A stretch of DNA of 64,000 nucleotides, taken from positions 62,001 to 126,000 of the forward strand of contig NZ_FQTV01000004.1 in NCBI RefSeq assembly GCF_900128905.1. Direction: 5' to 3'. The stretch is from Bacteroides luti (GTDB lineage Bacteria > Bacteroidota > Bacteroidia > Bacteroidales > Bacteroidaceae). The translations under genes and the position numbers were made by a program. This document shows positions 26,112-36,481 of the stretch, piece after piece (within the stretch, counting starts at the first letter, position 1; each line of letters starts with the position of its first letter). The notes beneath the pieces were generated by a model. The model saw only the letters and a program-made list of their open reading frames with translations, was not told where the DNA came from and made no database searches.

Positions 26112-28574
26112 ATGGCAAAGAAAAAAACAGATAAGAGCCCGGCAATGGAGCCTGTTTCCACCAATAATTTAACAAAAACCTTTCATAATGAGACTTTTCA
26201 TTTTATTATTGGTTTAATGATGGTGATTTTTTCAGTCTATTTACTACTGGCTTTTACTTCCTTCTTTTTTACCGGAGCAGCCGATCAAAGTATTCTGGAC
26301 AATCCTAATCCAGACCAACTATCATCGATAAATAACCACATAAGAAATTATGCTGGTTCGAGAGGTGCTCAGATGGCAAATTACTTAATTAACGAATGCT
26401 TTGGAGTCTCGTCATACTTTATACTGTTATTTCTGAGTATAGTTGGTATGAAATTGATGCGAGTACGTAATTTCCGTATCTGGAAATGGTTTATTGGCTG
26501 TTCTTTGCTGCTTATCTGGTTTTCTGTATTTTTTGGATTTGTATTCATGGACAACTATAAAGATAGCTTCATTTACCTTGGAGGATTGCATGGATACAAC
26601 GTTAGCAATTGGCTGGTTTCGCAAATAGGTGTTCCAGGCATATCTTTGCTTCTTTTAGCTACTGCCCTTTGCTTTCTGATTTATCTAAGCACACAGACTA
26701 TTATCTATATCCGACGTGCACTACAGCTTAATTTCAGAAAGAAAAAAGAGAAAGAAGAAGCTTTGGTTGCAGAAGACGACACACTAGAATTTACCAATCC
26801 TGAGCCTAAGACTGTAAATTTCAAGCTAGACCGTAGTTTTGAACAAAAAGCAGTATCTAAGCCCATGGAAACTATACCCCCTGCACCTATCGAAGAAGCA
26901 CCTGTTGAAGATTGGGTAAAATCAAACATAGTAAATGAAGAGGAAATAGAATCTCCAGAATTTACTGAAGAAAATGATGAGGAAACTGAAGATAAAGAAC
27001 CAGAATTCAAAATAGAATCTGCACAATCCAGTGATGATGAAACTTATGATGCCTCTAATTTAGGGAAGTATAATCCTACACTTGATTTGGAGAACTACCG
27101 TCATCCAAGTCTGGACTTGATGAAGCGGTACGATAACAATGAGCCTGCCATTAATATGGAAGAACAGACTGCCAACAAAGATAAGATTATCAGTACGCTA
27201 AGAAGTTTCGGTATTGAAATAAGTTCAATTAAAGCAACTGTAGGTTCTACAGTTACTTTATACGAAATTACCCCTGAAGCAGGTGTACGTATTTCCAAGA
27301 TTCGCGGGTTGGAAGATGATATCGCTCTTAGTCTTTCTGCATTAGGTATTCGTATCATTGCACCAATTCCAGGAAAAGGAACCATTGGTATTGAAGTTCC
27401 AAACTCCAATCCAAAGATTGTTTCCATGCATTCAATCATTTCATCCCGAAAGTTTCAAGAATCGACATTTGATCTCCCTATTGCATTTGGTAAGACCATT
27501 ACCAATGAAATTTTCATGGTAGACCTTTGTAAGATGCCTCACGTACTTGTGGCCGGAGCTACCGGACAGGGTAAATCTGTAGGATTAAATGCTATTATTA
27601 CATCTTTACTTTATAAAAAGCATCCTGCTGAACTGAAATTTGTTTTGATCGACCCAAAGAAGGTAGAATTTAGCATTTACTCAACTGTAGAAAAGCATTT
27701 TCTTGCTAAATTACCTGATGGCGAAGAGGCCATTATTACAGACTTTACCAAGGTTGTGCATACACTGAATTCTCTTTGTATTGAGATGGATACCCGCTAC
27801 GATTTGCTTAAAAAGGCACACACTCGTAATATTAAGGAATATAACGAGAAGTTTATAAATCGTAGACTAAATCCGGAAAAGGGACATAAGTTTATGCCAT
27901 ATATTGTAGTGATTATAGATGAGTTTGGTGACTTGATTATGACTGCCGGAAAAGAAGTTGAACTTCCAATTGCACGTATTGCTCAGTTGGCACGTGCCGT
28001 AGGTATTCACATGATTATTGCCACTCAACGTCCTACTACAAATATTATCACCGGTACAATTAAGGCCAACTTCCCGGCTCGTGTTGCATTCCGTGTGTCG
28101 TCAATGATGGACTCACGTACAATTCTCGACCGTCCGGGAGCTAATCAGCTTATTGGTCGCGGGGATATGCTTTTCTTACAAGGAAGTGATCCGGTTCGTG
28201 TACAATGTGCATTCGTTGATACTCCTGAAGTAGAAAAAATCACCGATTATATTTCTCGTCAACAAGGATATACTACAGCATTCTACTTGCCTGAATATGT
28301 AGGAGAAGAGAGTGAAAGTACTGTTGGAGATGTTGACATGAACCGTCTCGATCCAATGTTCGAGGATGCAGCTCGACTGGTTGTAATTCACCAACAAGGT
28401 TCTACATCACTCATACAACGAAAATTCTCTATCGGATATAATCGTGCCGGCAGAATTATGGATCAATTGGAGAAAGCTGGAATTGTTGGTCCGTCAGAGG
28501 GAAGTAAAGCCCGCCAGGTTATGTGCATTGACGAAACCGACTTGGAAATGCGATTGGGTAATTTGAGACAATAG
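26112..28574 (+). CDS. ftsK: DNA translocase FtsK/SpoIIIE
   Basis: 820 residues from the ATG at 26112. The N-terminus has four membrane segments (about 25-210), followed by an acidic linker (about 220-340). The alpha/beta motor domains follow, with Walker A GATGQGKSVG near 482-491 and Walker B VVIIDEFGDL. The C-terminal gamma winged-helix (about 755-820, QRKFSIGYNRAGRIMDQLE) reads DNA polarity signals. The protein pumps chromosome ends through the septum and activates dimer resolution. It lies 37 bases before the LolA-like gene in a plus-strand operon. Confidence 0.95.
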   Translation: MAKKKTDKSPAMEPVSTNNLTKTFHNETFHFIIGLMMVIFSVYLLLAFTSFFFTGAADQSILDNPNPDQLSSINNHIRNYAGSRGAQMANYLINECFGVSSYFILLFLSIVGMKLMRVRNFRIWKWFIGCSLLLIWFSVFFGFVFMDNYKDSFIYLGGLHGYNVSNWLVSQIGVPGISLLLLATALCFLIYLSTQTIIYIRRALQLNFRKKKEKEEALVAEDDTLEFTNPEPKTVNFKLDRSFEQKAVSKPMETIPPAPIEEAPVEDWVKSNIVNEEEIESPEFTEENDEETEDKEPEFKIESAQSSDDETYDASNLGKYNPTLDLENYRHPSLDLMKRYDNNEPAINMEEQTANKDKIISTLRSFGIEISSIKATVGSTVTLYEITPEAGVRISKIRGLEDDIALSLSALGIRIIAPIPGKGTIGIEVPNSNPKIVSMHSIISSRKFQESTFDLPIAFGKTITNEIFMVDLCKMPHVLVAGATGQGKSVGLNAIITSLLYKKHPAELKFVLIDPKKVEFSIYSTVEKHFLAKLPDGEEAIITDFTKVVHTLNSLCIEMDTRYDLLKKAHTRNIKEYNEKFINRRLNPEKGHKFMPYIVVIIDEFGDLIMTAGKEVELPIARIAQLARAVGIHMIIATQRPTTNIITGTIKANFPARVAFRVSSMMDSRTILDRPGANQLIGRGDMLFLQGSDPVRVQCAFVDTPEVEKITDYISRQQGYTTAFYLPEYVGEESESTVGDVDMNRLDPMFEDAARLVVIHQQGSTSLIQRKFSIGYNRAGRIMDQLEKAGIVGPSEGSKARQVMCIDETDLEMRLGNLRQ

Positions 28575-28611
28575 TCTTTTATTTAGCATAAAAAAAACAA
28601 AGAATAAAACA

Positions 28612-29223
28612 ATGAAAAAGTATATCATTACATTGCTTATTAGTGCTTTGATCTTGCCTTGCTTTGCGCAAAAAGATGCACAAGCTAAAAAGATTCTTGA
28701 CGAAACATCGGCTGCTTTTGCTAAAGCAGGAGGTATAAAAGCTACTTTCAGAATTAAATCGGGAGGTAATCAGATAAATGGTGTACTGCAGCTAAAGAAT
28801 AGAAAGTTCTTTTTAGACACAAATGATGCTACAACTTGGTTTGATGGAAAAACTCAATGGAGCTATCTTAAACATAGTGATGAAGTAAACATCAGCTTAC
28901 CTACTGAAGACGAACTGCAAAGTATGAATCCTTATGCCTTACTTAATATTTATAAAAATGGATATAATTATAAATTAAACGGCGTAGTAGGTAACAATTA
29001 TAAAATTACTCTGACTCCGGAAAATAAGAAAAAAGCATTTTCACGTATTGTCCTGCTAATCTCAAAAAGTAATTATCAACCTCAACATATTACTTTAGAG
29101 CAGCCTAACAACAATAGTGAAATAACTATTACAAGCTATAAAACGAAACAATCATATTCGGACTCTTTGTTTCAGTTTAATAAAAAGAAATATCCAAATG
29201 CAGAAATTATTGACTTAAGATAA
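28612..29223 (+). CDS. LolA-like outer-membrane lipoprotein carrier protein
   Basis: 203 residues with a cleavable signal peptide (ALILPCFAQ). The mature protein starts with a helix (AKKILDETSAAFAKAGGIKATF) and continues as a half-barrel of beta strands, including FWLDTNDATTWFDGKTQW-like sequence (FFLDTNDATTWFDGKTQWSY), a LolA-family hallmark. LolA carries lipoproteins across the periplasm to the outer membrane. It is encoded between ftsK and trxB, an arrangement common in Bacteroidetes. Confidence 0.85.
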   Translation: MKKYIITLLISALILPCFAQKDAQAKKILDETSAAFAKAGGIKATFRIKSGGNQINGVLQLKNRKFFLDTNDATTWFDGKTQWSYLKHSDEVNISLPTEDELQSMNPYALLNIYKNGYNYKLNGVVGNNYKITLTPENKKKAFSRIVLLISKSNYQPQHITLEQPNNNSEITITSYKTKQSYSDSLFQFNKKKYPNAEIIDLR

Positions 29224-29231
29224 AAAACAAA

Positions 29232-30179
29232 ATGGAAAATATAGAAAGAACAAGATGCCTGATTATCGGTTCTGGACCGGCAGGATATACAGCAGCTATT
29301 TATGCTGGAAGAGCAAACTTATCTCCTATCCTATATGAAGGATTACAACCTGGAGGACAGCTAACAACTACAACAGAAGTTGAAAACTTTCCTGGTTATC
29401 CGGATGGAGTAGATGGTAACCAATTAATGGATGACTTGAAAAGACAAGCAGCTCGTTTCGGTGCCGACATCAGGACCGGACTAGCTACTGCTGCTGACCT
29501 TAGTAAAGCTCCTTACAAGATTACGATTGAAGGTGAAAAAGTTATCGAAGCAGATACTATCATTATTGCTACCGGTGCTACTGCTAAATACCTGGGACTG
29601 GAAGATGAAAAGAAATATGCCGGAATGGGAGTTAGTGCATGTGCTACATGTGATGGATTCTTTTACCGGAAAAAAGTAGTTGCAGTAGTGGGTGGAGGTG
29701 ACACAGCTTGCGAAGAAGCCATCTATTTAGCAGGATTGGCTAAGAAAGTATATCTGATTGTTCGTAAGCCATTCCTGAGAGCATCTAAAATTATGCAGGA
29801 ACGTGTATTAAATCACGAGAAAATAGAAGTTCTGTTCGAGCATAACACTTTAGGTCTCTTCGGAGAAAACGGAGTAGAAGGTGCGCATGTTGTAAAACGC
29901 ATGGGAGAAGCAGATGAAGAACGTTATGACATAGCCATCGACGGTTTCTTTTTAGCAATTGGTCACAAGCCAAACTCTGAAATATTCGCTCCTTATCTTG
30001 ATACCGATCCTGTTGGATACATTATTACAGAAGGTGATACCCCGCGTACTAAAGTTCCAGGAGTATTCGCAGCCGGCGATGTAGCAGATCCTGTATACCG
30101 ACAAGCTACAACAGCTGCCGGAAGCGGATGTAAAGCTGCGATTGAAGCGGAGCGTTATTTAGCTGAGCACAAATTATAA
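29232..30179 (+). CDS. trxB: Thioredoxin-disulfide reductase
   Basis: 315 residues, the normal length. FAD-binding motif GSGPAGYTAAIYAGRA is at about 13-28, the redox pair CATC at 137-140, NADPH-binding motif GGGDTACEEA near 155-164, and a second FAD motif GVFAAGDVADPVYRQATTA near the C-terminus. It reduces thioredoxin with NADPH in the cytoplasm. It starts nine bases after the LolA-like gene and is followed by a terminator. Confidence 0.96.
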   Translation: MENIERTRCLIIGSGPAGYTAAIYAGRANLSPILYEGLQPGGQLTTTTEVENFPGYPDGVDGNQLMDDLKRQAARFGADIRTGLATAADLSKAPYKITIEGEKVIEADTIIIATGATAKYLGLEDEKKYAGMGVSACATCDGFFYRKKVVAVVGGGDTACEEAIYLAGLAKKVYLIVRKPFLRASKIMQERVLNHEKIEVLFEHNTLGLFGENGVEGAHVVKRMGEADEERYDIAIDGFFLAIGHKPNSEIFAPYLDTDPVGYIITEGDTPRTKVPGVFAAGDVADPVYRQATTAAGSGCKAAIEAERYLAEHKL

Positions 30180-30260
30180 TATATCACTATTTGATTAATA
30201 ATCAATTATTCATTAATAGCTATTAATCAAAATAACTATTATAATGTAATACTTTAAGAG

Positions 30261-30305
30261 TTCCCTGATAAAGATCTAAAAACTTTATCGGGGAATTTCA
30301 TTTTT
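30261..30305 (+). terminator. Terminator of the ftsK-lolA-trxB unit
   Basis: TTCCCTGATAAAG (30261-30273) pairs with CTTTATCGGGGAA (30283-30295) with one G-T pair, followed by a T-rich tract. Confidence 0.8.
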
Positions 30306-30397
30306 ATGACAATAAATTTACTTACTTTGTGATTTTTAATATTTATGAAGCGACTAACTGAATAAAAATATATTTAAACATCCAATTTATATAAATT

Positions 30398-33229
30398 ATG
30401 AGATCTCTATTTAAAAATTTATTCACGGCATCACTACTATTTTGTGCTAGTACAACTTTTGCACAACAGCAAATGCCACCAATACCTATTGATAAAGACG
30501 TAAGGATAGGTAAGTTAGAAAACGGATTAACTTATTATATCCGTAAAAACACAACCAATGAAAAAAGAGCTGATTTCTACATAGCGCAGAAAGTTGGTTC
30601 TATTCTTGAGGAACCACAACAAAGAGGGTTAGCACACTTCCTGGAACACATGGCTTTCAATGGTTCAAAGAATTTTCCGGGAACAGATAAAGGCTTAGGC
30701 ATTGTTCCATGGTGTGAAAGTGTAGGAATAAAATTCGGAGTAAATCTTAATGCTTATACAAGTATTGATCAAACCGTATATAATATTTCCAACGCTCCTG
30801 TTACCCGCGAAGGAATATTGGATTCTTGCTTGCTTATTTTACATGATTGGTCAAATGACTTGTTACTAACAGACAAAGAAATTGATAAAGAACGTGGCGT
30901 TATTCATGAAGAATGGCGTTCTCGCATGAGTGCTATGCAACGTCTACGTGAAAAAGCATTGCCTATAATGTATGCAGGAACCAAATATGCAGACTGTATG
31001 CCTATTGGAACAATGGACGTAGTTGATAACTTTAAATACAAAACACTTCGTGATTATTATGAAAAATGGTACCGCCCAGATTTGCAAGGTTTGGTTATTG
31101 TAGGAGATATTGATGTAGATGCTGTTGAAGCTAAAATCAAGAAAATGTTCAGTGATATTCCAAAACCGGTAAATCCTGCATTACGTACTTACTTCCCTGT
31201 TAATGACAATAAAGAACCGATTGTTGTAATTGAGAAAGACAAAGAGCAAACCAATATGCAGATTTTGCTTTTCAATAAACACGATGTATATCCTGATTCT
31301 TTAAAGAACAACATGCAATACTTGTTTTTTGATTACGCAAAAAATATGATTGGTAACATGTTGAATGCCCGTTTAAACGAGCTTACTCAATCTGCTAATC
31401 CTCCATTTGTCTATGGATACGCATACGATAACAGCTTCTTTGTTTCAAAAACAAAAGATGCTTTTACAGGTGTTGCAGTATGCAAAGAAGATGGAGTTGA
31501 AAATGCATTAAGTACTCTTCTTCGCGAAATAGAACGTGCTCATCGCTTTGGCTTCACTGAATCAGAATATGTACGTGCACGTGCTGAATATCTGAGAAAT
31601 CTTGAATCTGAATACAACGAACGCGGTAAAAAGAAGAACGAAGACTACATAAATAGCTACGTTAACAACTTTACAGATAACGAACCTATCCCAAGCATTG
31701 ATGACAATTTTGCTATTATGAACAAAATAGCTCCAAATTTGCCAGTAGCCATGATTAATGAGGTTATGAAATCATTCGTTTCTGACACAAACCAGGTTGT
31801 AGCAATCTTTGGTCCTGATAAAGAAGGATTAGTATATCCTACTAAAGATAAGATTCTATCTATTCTTAAAAACGTAAAAGCTGAAAACATTACCGCATAC
31901 GTGGATAAGGTATCTAACGAACCACTTATTCCGGTAGCTCCAAAAGCTGGTAAGATTATTTCTACAAAAGAAAATACGAATTTTGGTACAACTACACTTA
32001 CATTATCAAATGGTGTGAAGGTTATCGTTAAGAAGACTGATTTCAAAGCTGATGAAATTCAAATGAAAGGTGTTAGTTTAGGTGGTAGTTCACTAATGCC
32101 AAACTCTGAAATTATTAATATCAAATCACTTAATGATGTAGTTGAGTTAGGAGGATTAGGAAACTTCAGCGCAGTTAACTTACAGAAAGTTTTAGCAGGT
32201 AAAAAAGCATCTGTAAGCTCTTCTGTTGGAACAAATACAGAAGGTGTTAACGGTAGCTGCTCTCCTAAAGATTTGGAAACAATGTTACAGCTCACTTATC
32301 TTACATTTACTGCTCCAAGAATGGATGCTGATGCATTCACATCTTACAAAACACGTATGAAAGCCTCTTTGCAGAACAGAGAAGCAAATCCTATGGTAGC
32401 TTTCAATGATTCTATTACATTCGGTATGTATGGTAATCACCCAAGAACAATACGTATTAAGGCTGACATGATTGATAAAATTGATTATCAGAAATGTATG
32501 GACTTATACAAAGATCGCTTTAAAGATGCAAGTGATTTTACCTTTATTCTGGTTGGTAACGTAGATCTTGAAAAGGCTAAACCGCTAATTGAACAATATC
32601 TTGGATCTCTTCCATCAATAAACAGAAAAGAGACATTCAAAGATACAAAGATGTATACGCGTAAAGGTCAATACAAGAATGAATTCAAGAAGAAACAGCA
32701 AACTGCTAAAGCTTCTGTATTTACATTCTATAATGGAAGCTGCAAATACACATCTCAGAATGATATCATGATGAGTATGCTTGCTCAGGTTCTTGACATT
32801 GTTTATACTGAAAAGATCCGCGAACAAGAAGGTGGTACTTATGGTGTTAGTGTATATGGAAACACTACTAAATACCCTAAAGAAGAAAGTTCTCTTCAAA
32901 TTGTATTCCAAACAGATCCTGCTAAAAAGGATAAACTGATTAAGATTGTTTTTGATGAAATTGACAACATTTCAAAAGTTGGCCCATCAGAAACCAATCT
33001 GGCTAAAGTAAAAGAATATATGTTGAAGAAATACAAAGAGAACATAAAAGAAAATAGCTATTGGGTAGGTTGTATTGATGAATATCTTTACACCGGATTA
33101 GACATGGACGCTAATTATGAAGCTATTGTTAACAAAATAACAATAAGTGATCTTCAGAAATTTGCAAAGAGTATGTTCAGCCAAAAGAATCAGGTTGAAG
33201 TAACAATGACTTCTCCTGAAGCTAAATAA
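30398..33229 (+). CDS. M16 family zinc peptidase (insulinase/pitrilysin type), secreted
   Basis: 943 residues with a signal peptide (to about residue 22, TTFAQQQ). The inverted zinc motif HFLEH is at 80-84 in RGLAHFLEHMAFNGSKNF, with the third ligand in VIHEEWRSR near residue 170. Two M16 domain pairs follow, giving the full-length single-chain pitrilysin-like layout; a later half has NYFGTTTLTLSNGVKVIVKK-like sequence with degenerate catalytic motif, as expected. The enzyme probably degrades peptides in the periplasm. A strong hairpin terminator lies 16 bases after the stop. Confidence 0.9.
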   Translation: MRSLFKNLFTASLLFCASTTFAQQQMPPIPIDKDVRIGKLENGLTYYIRKNTTNEKRADFYIAQKVGSILEEPQQRGLAHFLEHMAFNGSKNFPGTDKGLGIVPWCESVGIKFGVNLNAYTSIDQTVYNISNAPVTREGILDSCLLILHDWSNDLLLTDKEIDKERGVIHEEWRSRMSAMQRLREKALPIMYAGTKYADCMPIGTMDVVDNFKYKTLRDYYEKWYRPDLQGLVIVGDIDVDAVEAKIKKMFSDIPKPVNPALRTYFPVNDNKEPIVVIEKDKEQTNMQILLFNKHDVYPDSLKNNMQYLFFDYAKNMIGNMLNARLNELTQSANPPFVYGYAYDNSFFVSKTKDAFTGVAVCKEDGVENALSTLLREIERAHRFGFTESEYVRARAEYLRNLESEYNERGKKKNEDYINSYVNNFTDNEPIPSIDDNFAIMNKIAPNLPVAMINEVMKSFVSDTNQVVAIFGPDKEGLVYPTKDKILSILKNVKAENITAYVDKVSNEPLIPVAPKAGKIISTKENTNFGTTTLTLSNGVKVIVKKTDFKADEIQMKGVSLGGSSLMPNSEIINIKSLNDVVELGGLGNFSAVNLQKVLAGKKASVSSSVGTNTEGVNGSCSPKDLETMLQLTYLTFTAPRMDADAFTSYKTRMKASLQNREANPMVAFNDSITFGMYGNHPRTIRIKADMIDKIDYQKCMDLYKDRFKDASDFTFILVGNVDLEKAKPLIEQYLGSLPSINRKETFKDTKMYTRKGQYKNEFKKKQQTAKASVFTFYNGSCKYTSQNDIMMSMLAQVLDIVYTEKIREQEGGTYGVSVYGNTTKYPKEESSLQIVFQTDPAKKDKLIKIVFDEIDNISKVGPSETNLAKVKEYMLKKYKENIKENSYWVGCIDEYLYTGLDMDANYEAIVNKITISDLQKFAKSMFSQKNQVEVTMTSPEAK

Positions 33230-33244
33230 TTAAATAACAGAGAT

Positions 33245-33283
33245 AAGAAAAGACCTTTTGAAAAGGTCTTTTCTTACTTTTAT
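33245..33283 (+). terminator. Terminator of the M16 peptidase gene
   Basis: AAGAAAAGACCTTTT (33245-33259) and AAAAGGTCTTTTCTT (33261-33275) are perfect complements, followed by a T-rich run. An in-frame TTG inside it could extend the next gene but is clearly not its start. Confidence 0.8.
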
Positions 33284-33308
33284 CTTAAGTTCAAATACAT
33301 ATCTGTTT

Positions 33309-34790
33309 ATGCTTTTAAAAGAATTACGAAAACACACCAAATTGGCCGCCAAACGGCATCCCATGTTCGAAAAGAATAAATTCGGGAAGTTTTATATCTA
33401 CTTTATGATGTTATTTTGGGCCGGATATTTTATTTTCTTTGGTATTATCTTCGGATTTGGTTTTGCAGATATGTTTCCAACCATGGAGCCATATCATATA
33501 ATGAATAAAGGGTTATTCATTATCCTTGCCATCGACTTTCTTTTCCGCTTCGCCTTTCAAAAAACTCCTACTCAGGAAATAAAACCTTATCTATTATTAC
33601 CGGTTAAGAAGAACAAGCTACTCAATATTCTTCTTTTAAAATCGGCAACAAACTCATACAATGCCTTTTGGTTATTTATGATTGTTCCTTTTGCATTCAT
33701 TACTGTTACTAAATATTTTGGAATAACGGGAGTCATCACCTATAGTCTGGGATTTTATTTATTGATGATTCTCAATAATTACTGGTACCAAATGTGCCGC
33801 ACTTTAATTAATGAAAAAACTTATTTCGTAATTATACCTATCGTATTTTACGGACTTCTATTAACATTGGAACTTACCTTAGGCAATCCGGTGAGCAAAT
33901 TCACTATGGAGGTAGGCGAATTATTTATCAAAGGAAATCTGCTTAGCTTCCTTGGTGTACTGATTGTTGCAGCTGGTTTGGGTTGGATAAACCGCACTAT
34001 CATGATCAGAAATCTGTATGCCGAACTAGCCAAAACAAACGACACTAAAATAAAACATGTCTCAGAATATAAATTTCTGGAACAATACGGTGAAGTTGGA
34101 GAATACTTCCGTTTAGAGCTGAAGCTATTATTCAGAAACAAAAGAAGCAAATCTATGTTCCGTATGGGATGTTTCCTTATAATCATGCTTACCGGAATGC
34201 TATTTACACCTTCTTATGAAGGGCCACTTGGCAAGAGCTTTGTAGGAATCTACAACTTTGCAATTCTTGGAATCCTGATGCTCACACAAATAATGAGTTT
34301 CGAAGGGAATTACCTTGATGGGCTAATGAGTCGCAAGGAGTCCATCTATAATCTGCTTAGAGCCAAATACTATTTTTACAGTTTTGCTGTGATAGTTCCC
34401 TTTATTTTAATGATTCCAGTGATAATAATGGGGAAAATAACACTATTAATGGCTATATCTTACTGTTTCTTCACTACCGGATTTATCTATTTCATTATCT
34501 TTCAATTAGCTGTTTATAATAATAAAACAACACCATTGAACGAAAGTCTGATAGGTCGTCAATCTACCGGAACTGGTTTTCAGAGCCTTATCAGTTTAAT
34601 GTCCTTTGGTGTTCCTATGCTGGTTATCAATTTGCTCAGAATAGCTTTCGGAGAAATAATAAGTCAGCTAATATTTCTGGCTATTGGTCTTGCTCTGACA
34701 TTTACTTCAAATTATTGGATCAAGAATATCTATAAACGCTTCATGAAAAGAAGATATAAAAATATGGAAGGATTCAGAGATTCCAAATAA
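33309..34790 (+). CDS. DUF5687-like ABC-type membrane protein
   Basis: 493 residues from the ATG at 33309, chosen because upstream in-frame sequence lies in the preceding terminator. The N-terminus is basic (MLLKELRKHTKLAAKRHPMF). At least ten hydrophobic segments follow, grouped as two sets of helices separated by a cytoplasmic linker (about 245-295, with YAELAKTNDTKIKHVSEYKFL). This is the layout of the DUF5687 family of ABC-2-like permeases in Bacteroidetes. The ATPase gene begins 43 bases later, so the two most likely form one exporter. The substrate is unknown. Confidence 0.78.
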   Translation: MLLKELRKHTKLAAKRHPMFEKNKFGKFYIYFMMLFWAGYFIFFGIIFGFGFADMFPTMEPYHIMNKGLFIILAIDFLFRFAFQKTPTQEIKPYLLLPVKKNKLLNILLLKSATNSYNAFWLFMIVPFAFITVTKYFGITGVITYSLGFYLLMILNNYWYQMCRTLINEKTYFVIIPIVFYGLLLTLELTLGNPVSKFTMEVGELFIKGNLLSFLGVLIVAAGLGWINRTIMIRNLYAELAKTNDTKIKHVSEYKFLEQYGEVGEYFRLELKLLFRNKRSKSMFRMGCFLIIMLTGMLFTPSYEGPLGKSFVGIYNFAILGILMLTQIMSFEGNYLDGLMSRKESIYNLLRAKYYFYSFAVIVPFILMIPVIIMGKITLLMAISYCFFTTGFIYFIIFQLAVYNNKTTPLNESLIGRQSTGTGFQSLISLMSFGVPMLVINLLRIAFGEIISQLIFLAIGLALTFTSNYWIKNIYKRFMKRRYKNMEGFRDSK

Positions 34791-34833
34791 AAGTGTTTCA
34801 TTTTTTACCTTATCATTTAAATTCAAATAAGCC

Positions 34834-35541
34834 ATGGCAACAATAAAAATCAATAATTTACAAAAAGACTTCGGCGAAAAAAGAGCTGTAGATATAGATA
34901 ATTACGTAATAAACAACGGAGACATATTGGGTTTGGTAGGAAACAACGGAGCTGGTAAGACCACATTCTTCCGTCTAATCCTGGATTTGTTGCAAGCCAG
35001 CAACGGAGCTGCCTTTATCAACGACATCGATTCCAGCAAAAGTGAAGAGTGGAAAAACTTTACCGGTGCATTTATTGACGAAGGTTTCCTCATTGATTAC
35101 CTCACTCCGGAAGAGTATTTCTACTTTATCGGAAAAATGTATGGACTAAAGAAAGAAGAAGTAGACGAACGTTTAACAACATTCGAACGCTTTATGAACG
35201 GAGAAGTTATAGGCCAAAAGAAATTTATCCGCAATTTCTCGGCCGGAAATAAACAGAAGATTGGTATTATCTCGGCCATGATTCACAATCCGGAACTTCT
35301 TATACTGGATGAGCCATTTAACTTCCTTGATCCAAGTTCACAGTCAATTATAAAACACATCCTTAAAGATTATAGCCAACAGACTGGTGCTACAATACTG
35401 ATTTCCAGTCATAACCTGAACCACACTACAGATATCTGTCCACGCATTGCTTTGCTGGAAGATGGAAAGATTATCAGAGACATAGACAACATTAATAATT
35501 CCGCTGAAAAAGAGTTGGAAGCTTACTTCAATGTTGAATAG
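34834..35541 (+). CDS. ABC transporter ATP-binding protein, ABC-2 exporter type
   Basis: 235 residues. Walker A is GLVGNNGAGKTTFF (about 33-46), signature NFSAGNKQKIG (about 136-146), Walker B LLILDEPFNFLDP and the switch histidine in ISSHNL. The Q-loop region reads GAFIDEGFLIDYLTPEEY. The sequence fits the ABC-2 group that energises exporters such as the membrane protein encoded just upstream. No accessory periplasmic gene is adjacent. Confidence 0.9.
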   Translation: MATIKINNLQKDFGEKRAVDIDNYVINNGDILGLVGNNGAGKTTFFRLILDLLQASNGAAFINDIDSSKSEEWKNFTGAFIDEGFLIDYLTPEEYFYFIGKMYGLKKEEVDERLTTFERFMNGEVIGQKKFIRNFSAGNKQKIGIISAMIHNPELLILDEPFNFLDPSSQSIIKHILKDYSQQTGATILISSHNLNHTTDICPRIALLEDGKIIRDIDNINNSAEKELEAYFNVE

Positions 35542-35578
35542 ATTTTCAACAAAATATTAATACTATAAAAAATCTTTT

Positions 35579-36463
35579 ATGAAAAAACTATTTATTCTTT
35601 CGTGCATCTTGCTATTTTCAATATCTGCAGGCGCACAATCTCTTTTGTGGAAAGTATCGGGCAATGGATTAAAGACTCCATCGTATATATTCGGAACTCA
35701 CCATCTCGCCCCATTATCTCTCCTTGATAAAGTCAGTGGCTTTAAAGAAGCTTTTGATGCAAGCAAACAAGTGGTAGGTGAACTGAATATGAAAGATGCA
35801 CAATCTCCTGAAGGAATGAAAAAGATGCAGGATAAAATGTTCATTACCAATGATACTACCGCACAAATTCTTTTCAGTGATACAGAACAGGCGACTATAA
35901 ATTCGTTCTTAAAAGCAAACATGGGCTTTGATCTTAATCAGGTGCCCAAAATAAGACCTGCATTTATTAGTATGATGGTAGCAATGACTATTGCAGCCAA
36001 AGCCCTTTCTTTCAATCCTAAAGAACAGCTCGACGGATATTTTCAAACTAAGGGAGAAGAAAGCGGGAAAAAGATTGCAGCACTCGAAACTTTAGAATTT
36101 CAAAGAGACCTTCTGTATGACTCACAATCTCTTCAACGCCAGGCACGTTTACTTGTATGTTCATTAAACGATACGGCCAAAATTGTAAGAGATACCAAAG
36201 AACTAACAGAAGCTTATAACAATTTCAATATTGACAAGATGCAAAAGCTGTCTGAGGAAAAACAAGGAAACAGCTGCGACCCTATACCAGGGGAAATGGA
36301 ATCAATGATAGACAACAGAAATAAAGACTGGGCTGTTAAACTACCTGCTATTATGAAAGAAACTCCTTCTTTTATTGCTGTTGGTGCCTTACATCTTCCC
36401 GGAGAAAACGGATTGATTACTTTACTCAGAAAGCAAGGGTTCAAGGTTGAGCCTGTGAAATAA
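35579..36463 (+). CDS. TraB/GumN family protein, secreted
   Basis: 294 residues with a signal peptide (SISAGAQS). The family's opening motif follows at once: LLWKVSGNGLKTPSYIFGTHHLAP, with the GTHH histidines. Further conserved blocks are KQVVGELNM and, near the C-terminus, FIAVGALHLPGENGLITLLRKQGF, the second GxxH motif. TraB/GumN proteins belong to the Tiki-related fold and some are metal-dependent peptidases; the substrate here is unknown. It lies 37 bases after the ABC ATPase gene and may share its transcript. Confidence 0.88.
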   Translation: MKKLFILSCILLFSISAGAQSLLWKVSGNGLKTPSYIFGTHHLAPLSLLDKVSGFKEAFDASKQVVGELNMKDAQSPEGMKKMQDKMFITNDTTAQILFSDTEQATINSFLKANMGFDLNQVPKIRPAFISMMVAMTIAAKALSFNPKEQLDGYFQTKGEESGKKIAALETLEFQRDLLYDSQSLQRQARLLVCSLNDTAKIVRDTKELTEAYNNFNIDKMQKLSEEKQGNSCDPIPGEMESMIDNRNKDWAVKLPAIMKETPSFIAVGALHLPGENGLITLLRKQGFKVEPVK

Positions 36464-36481
36464 CACTCCAAACAAGATAAT

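Noticed and set aside
33258-33308. Upstream extension of the DUF5687-like gene from TTG
   Set aside because: The extension lies in the M16 terminator; the ATG at 33309 starts the conserved basic N-terminus.
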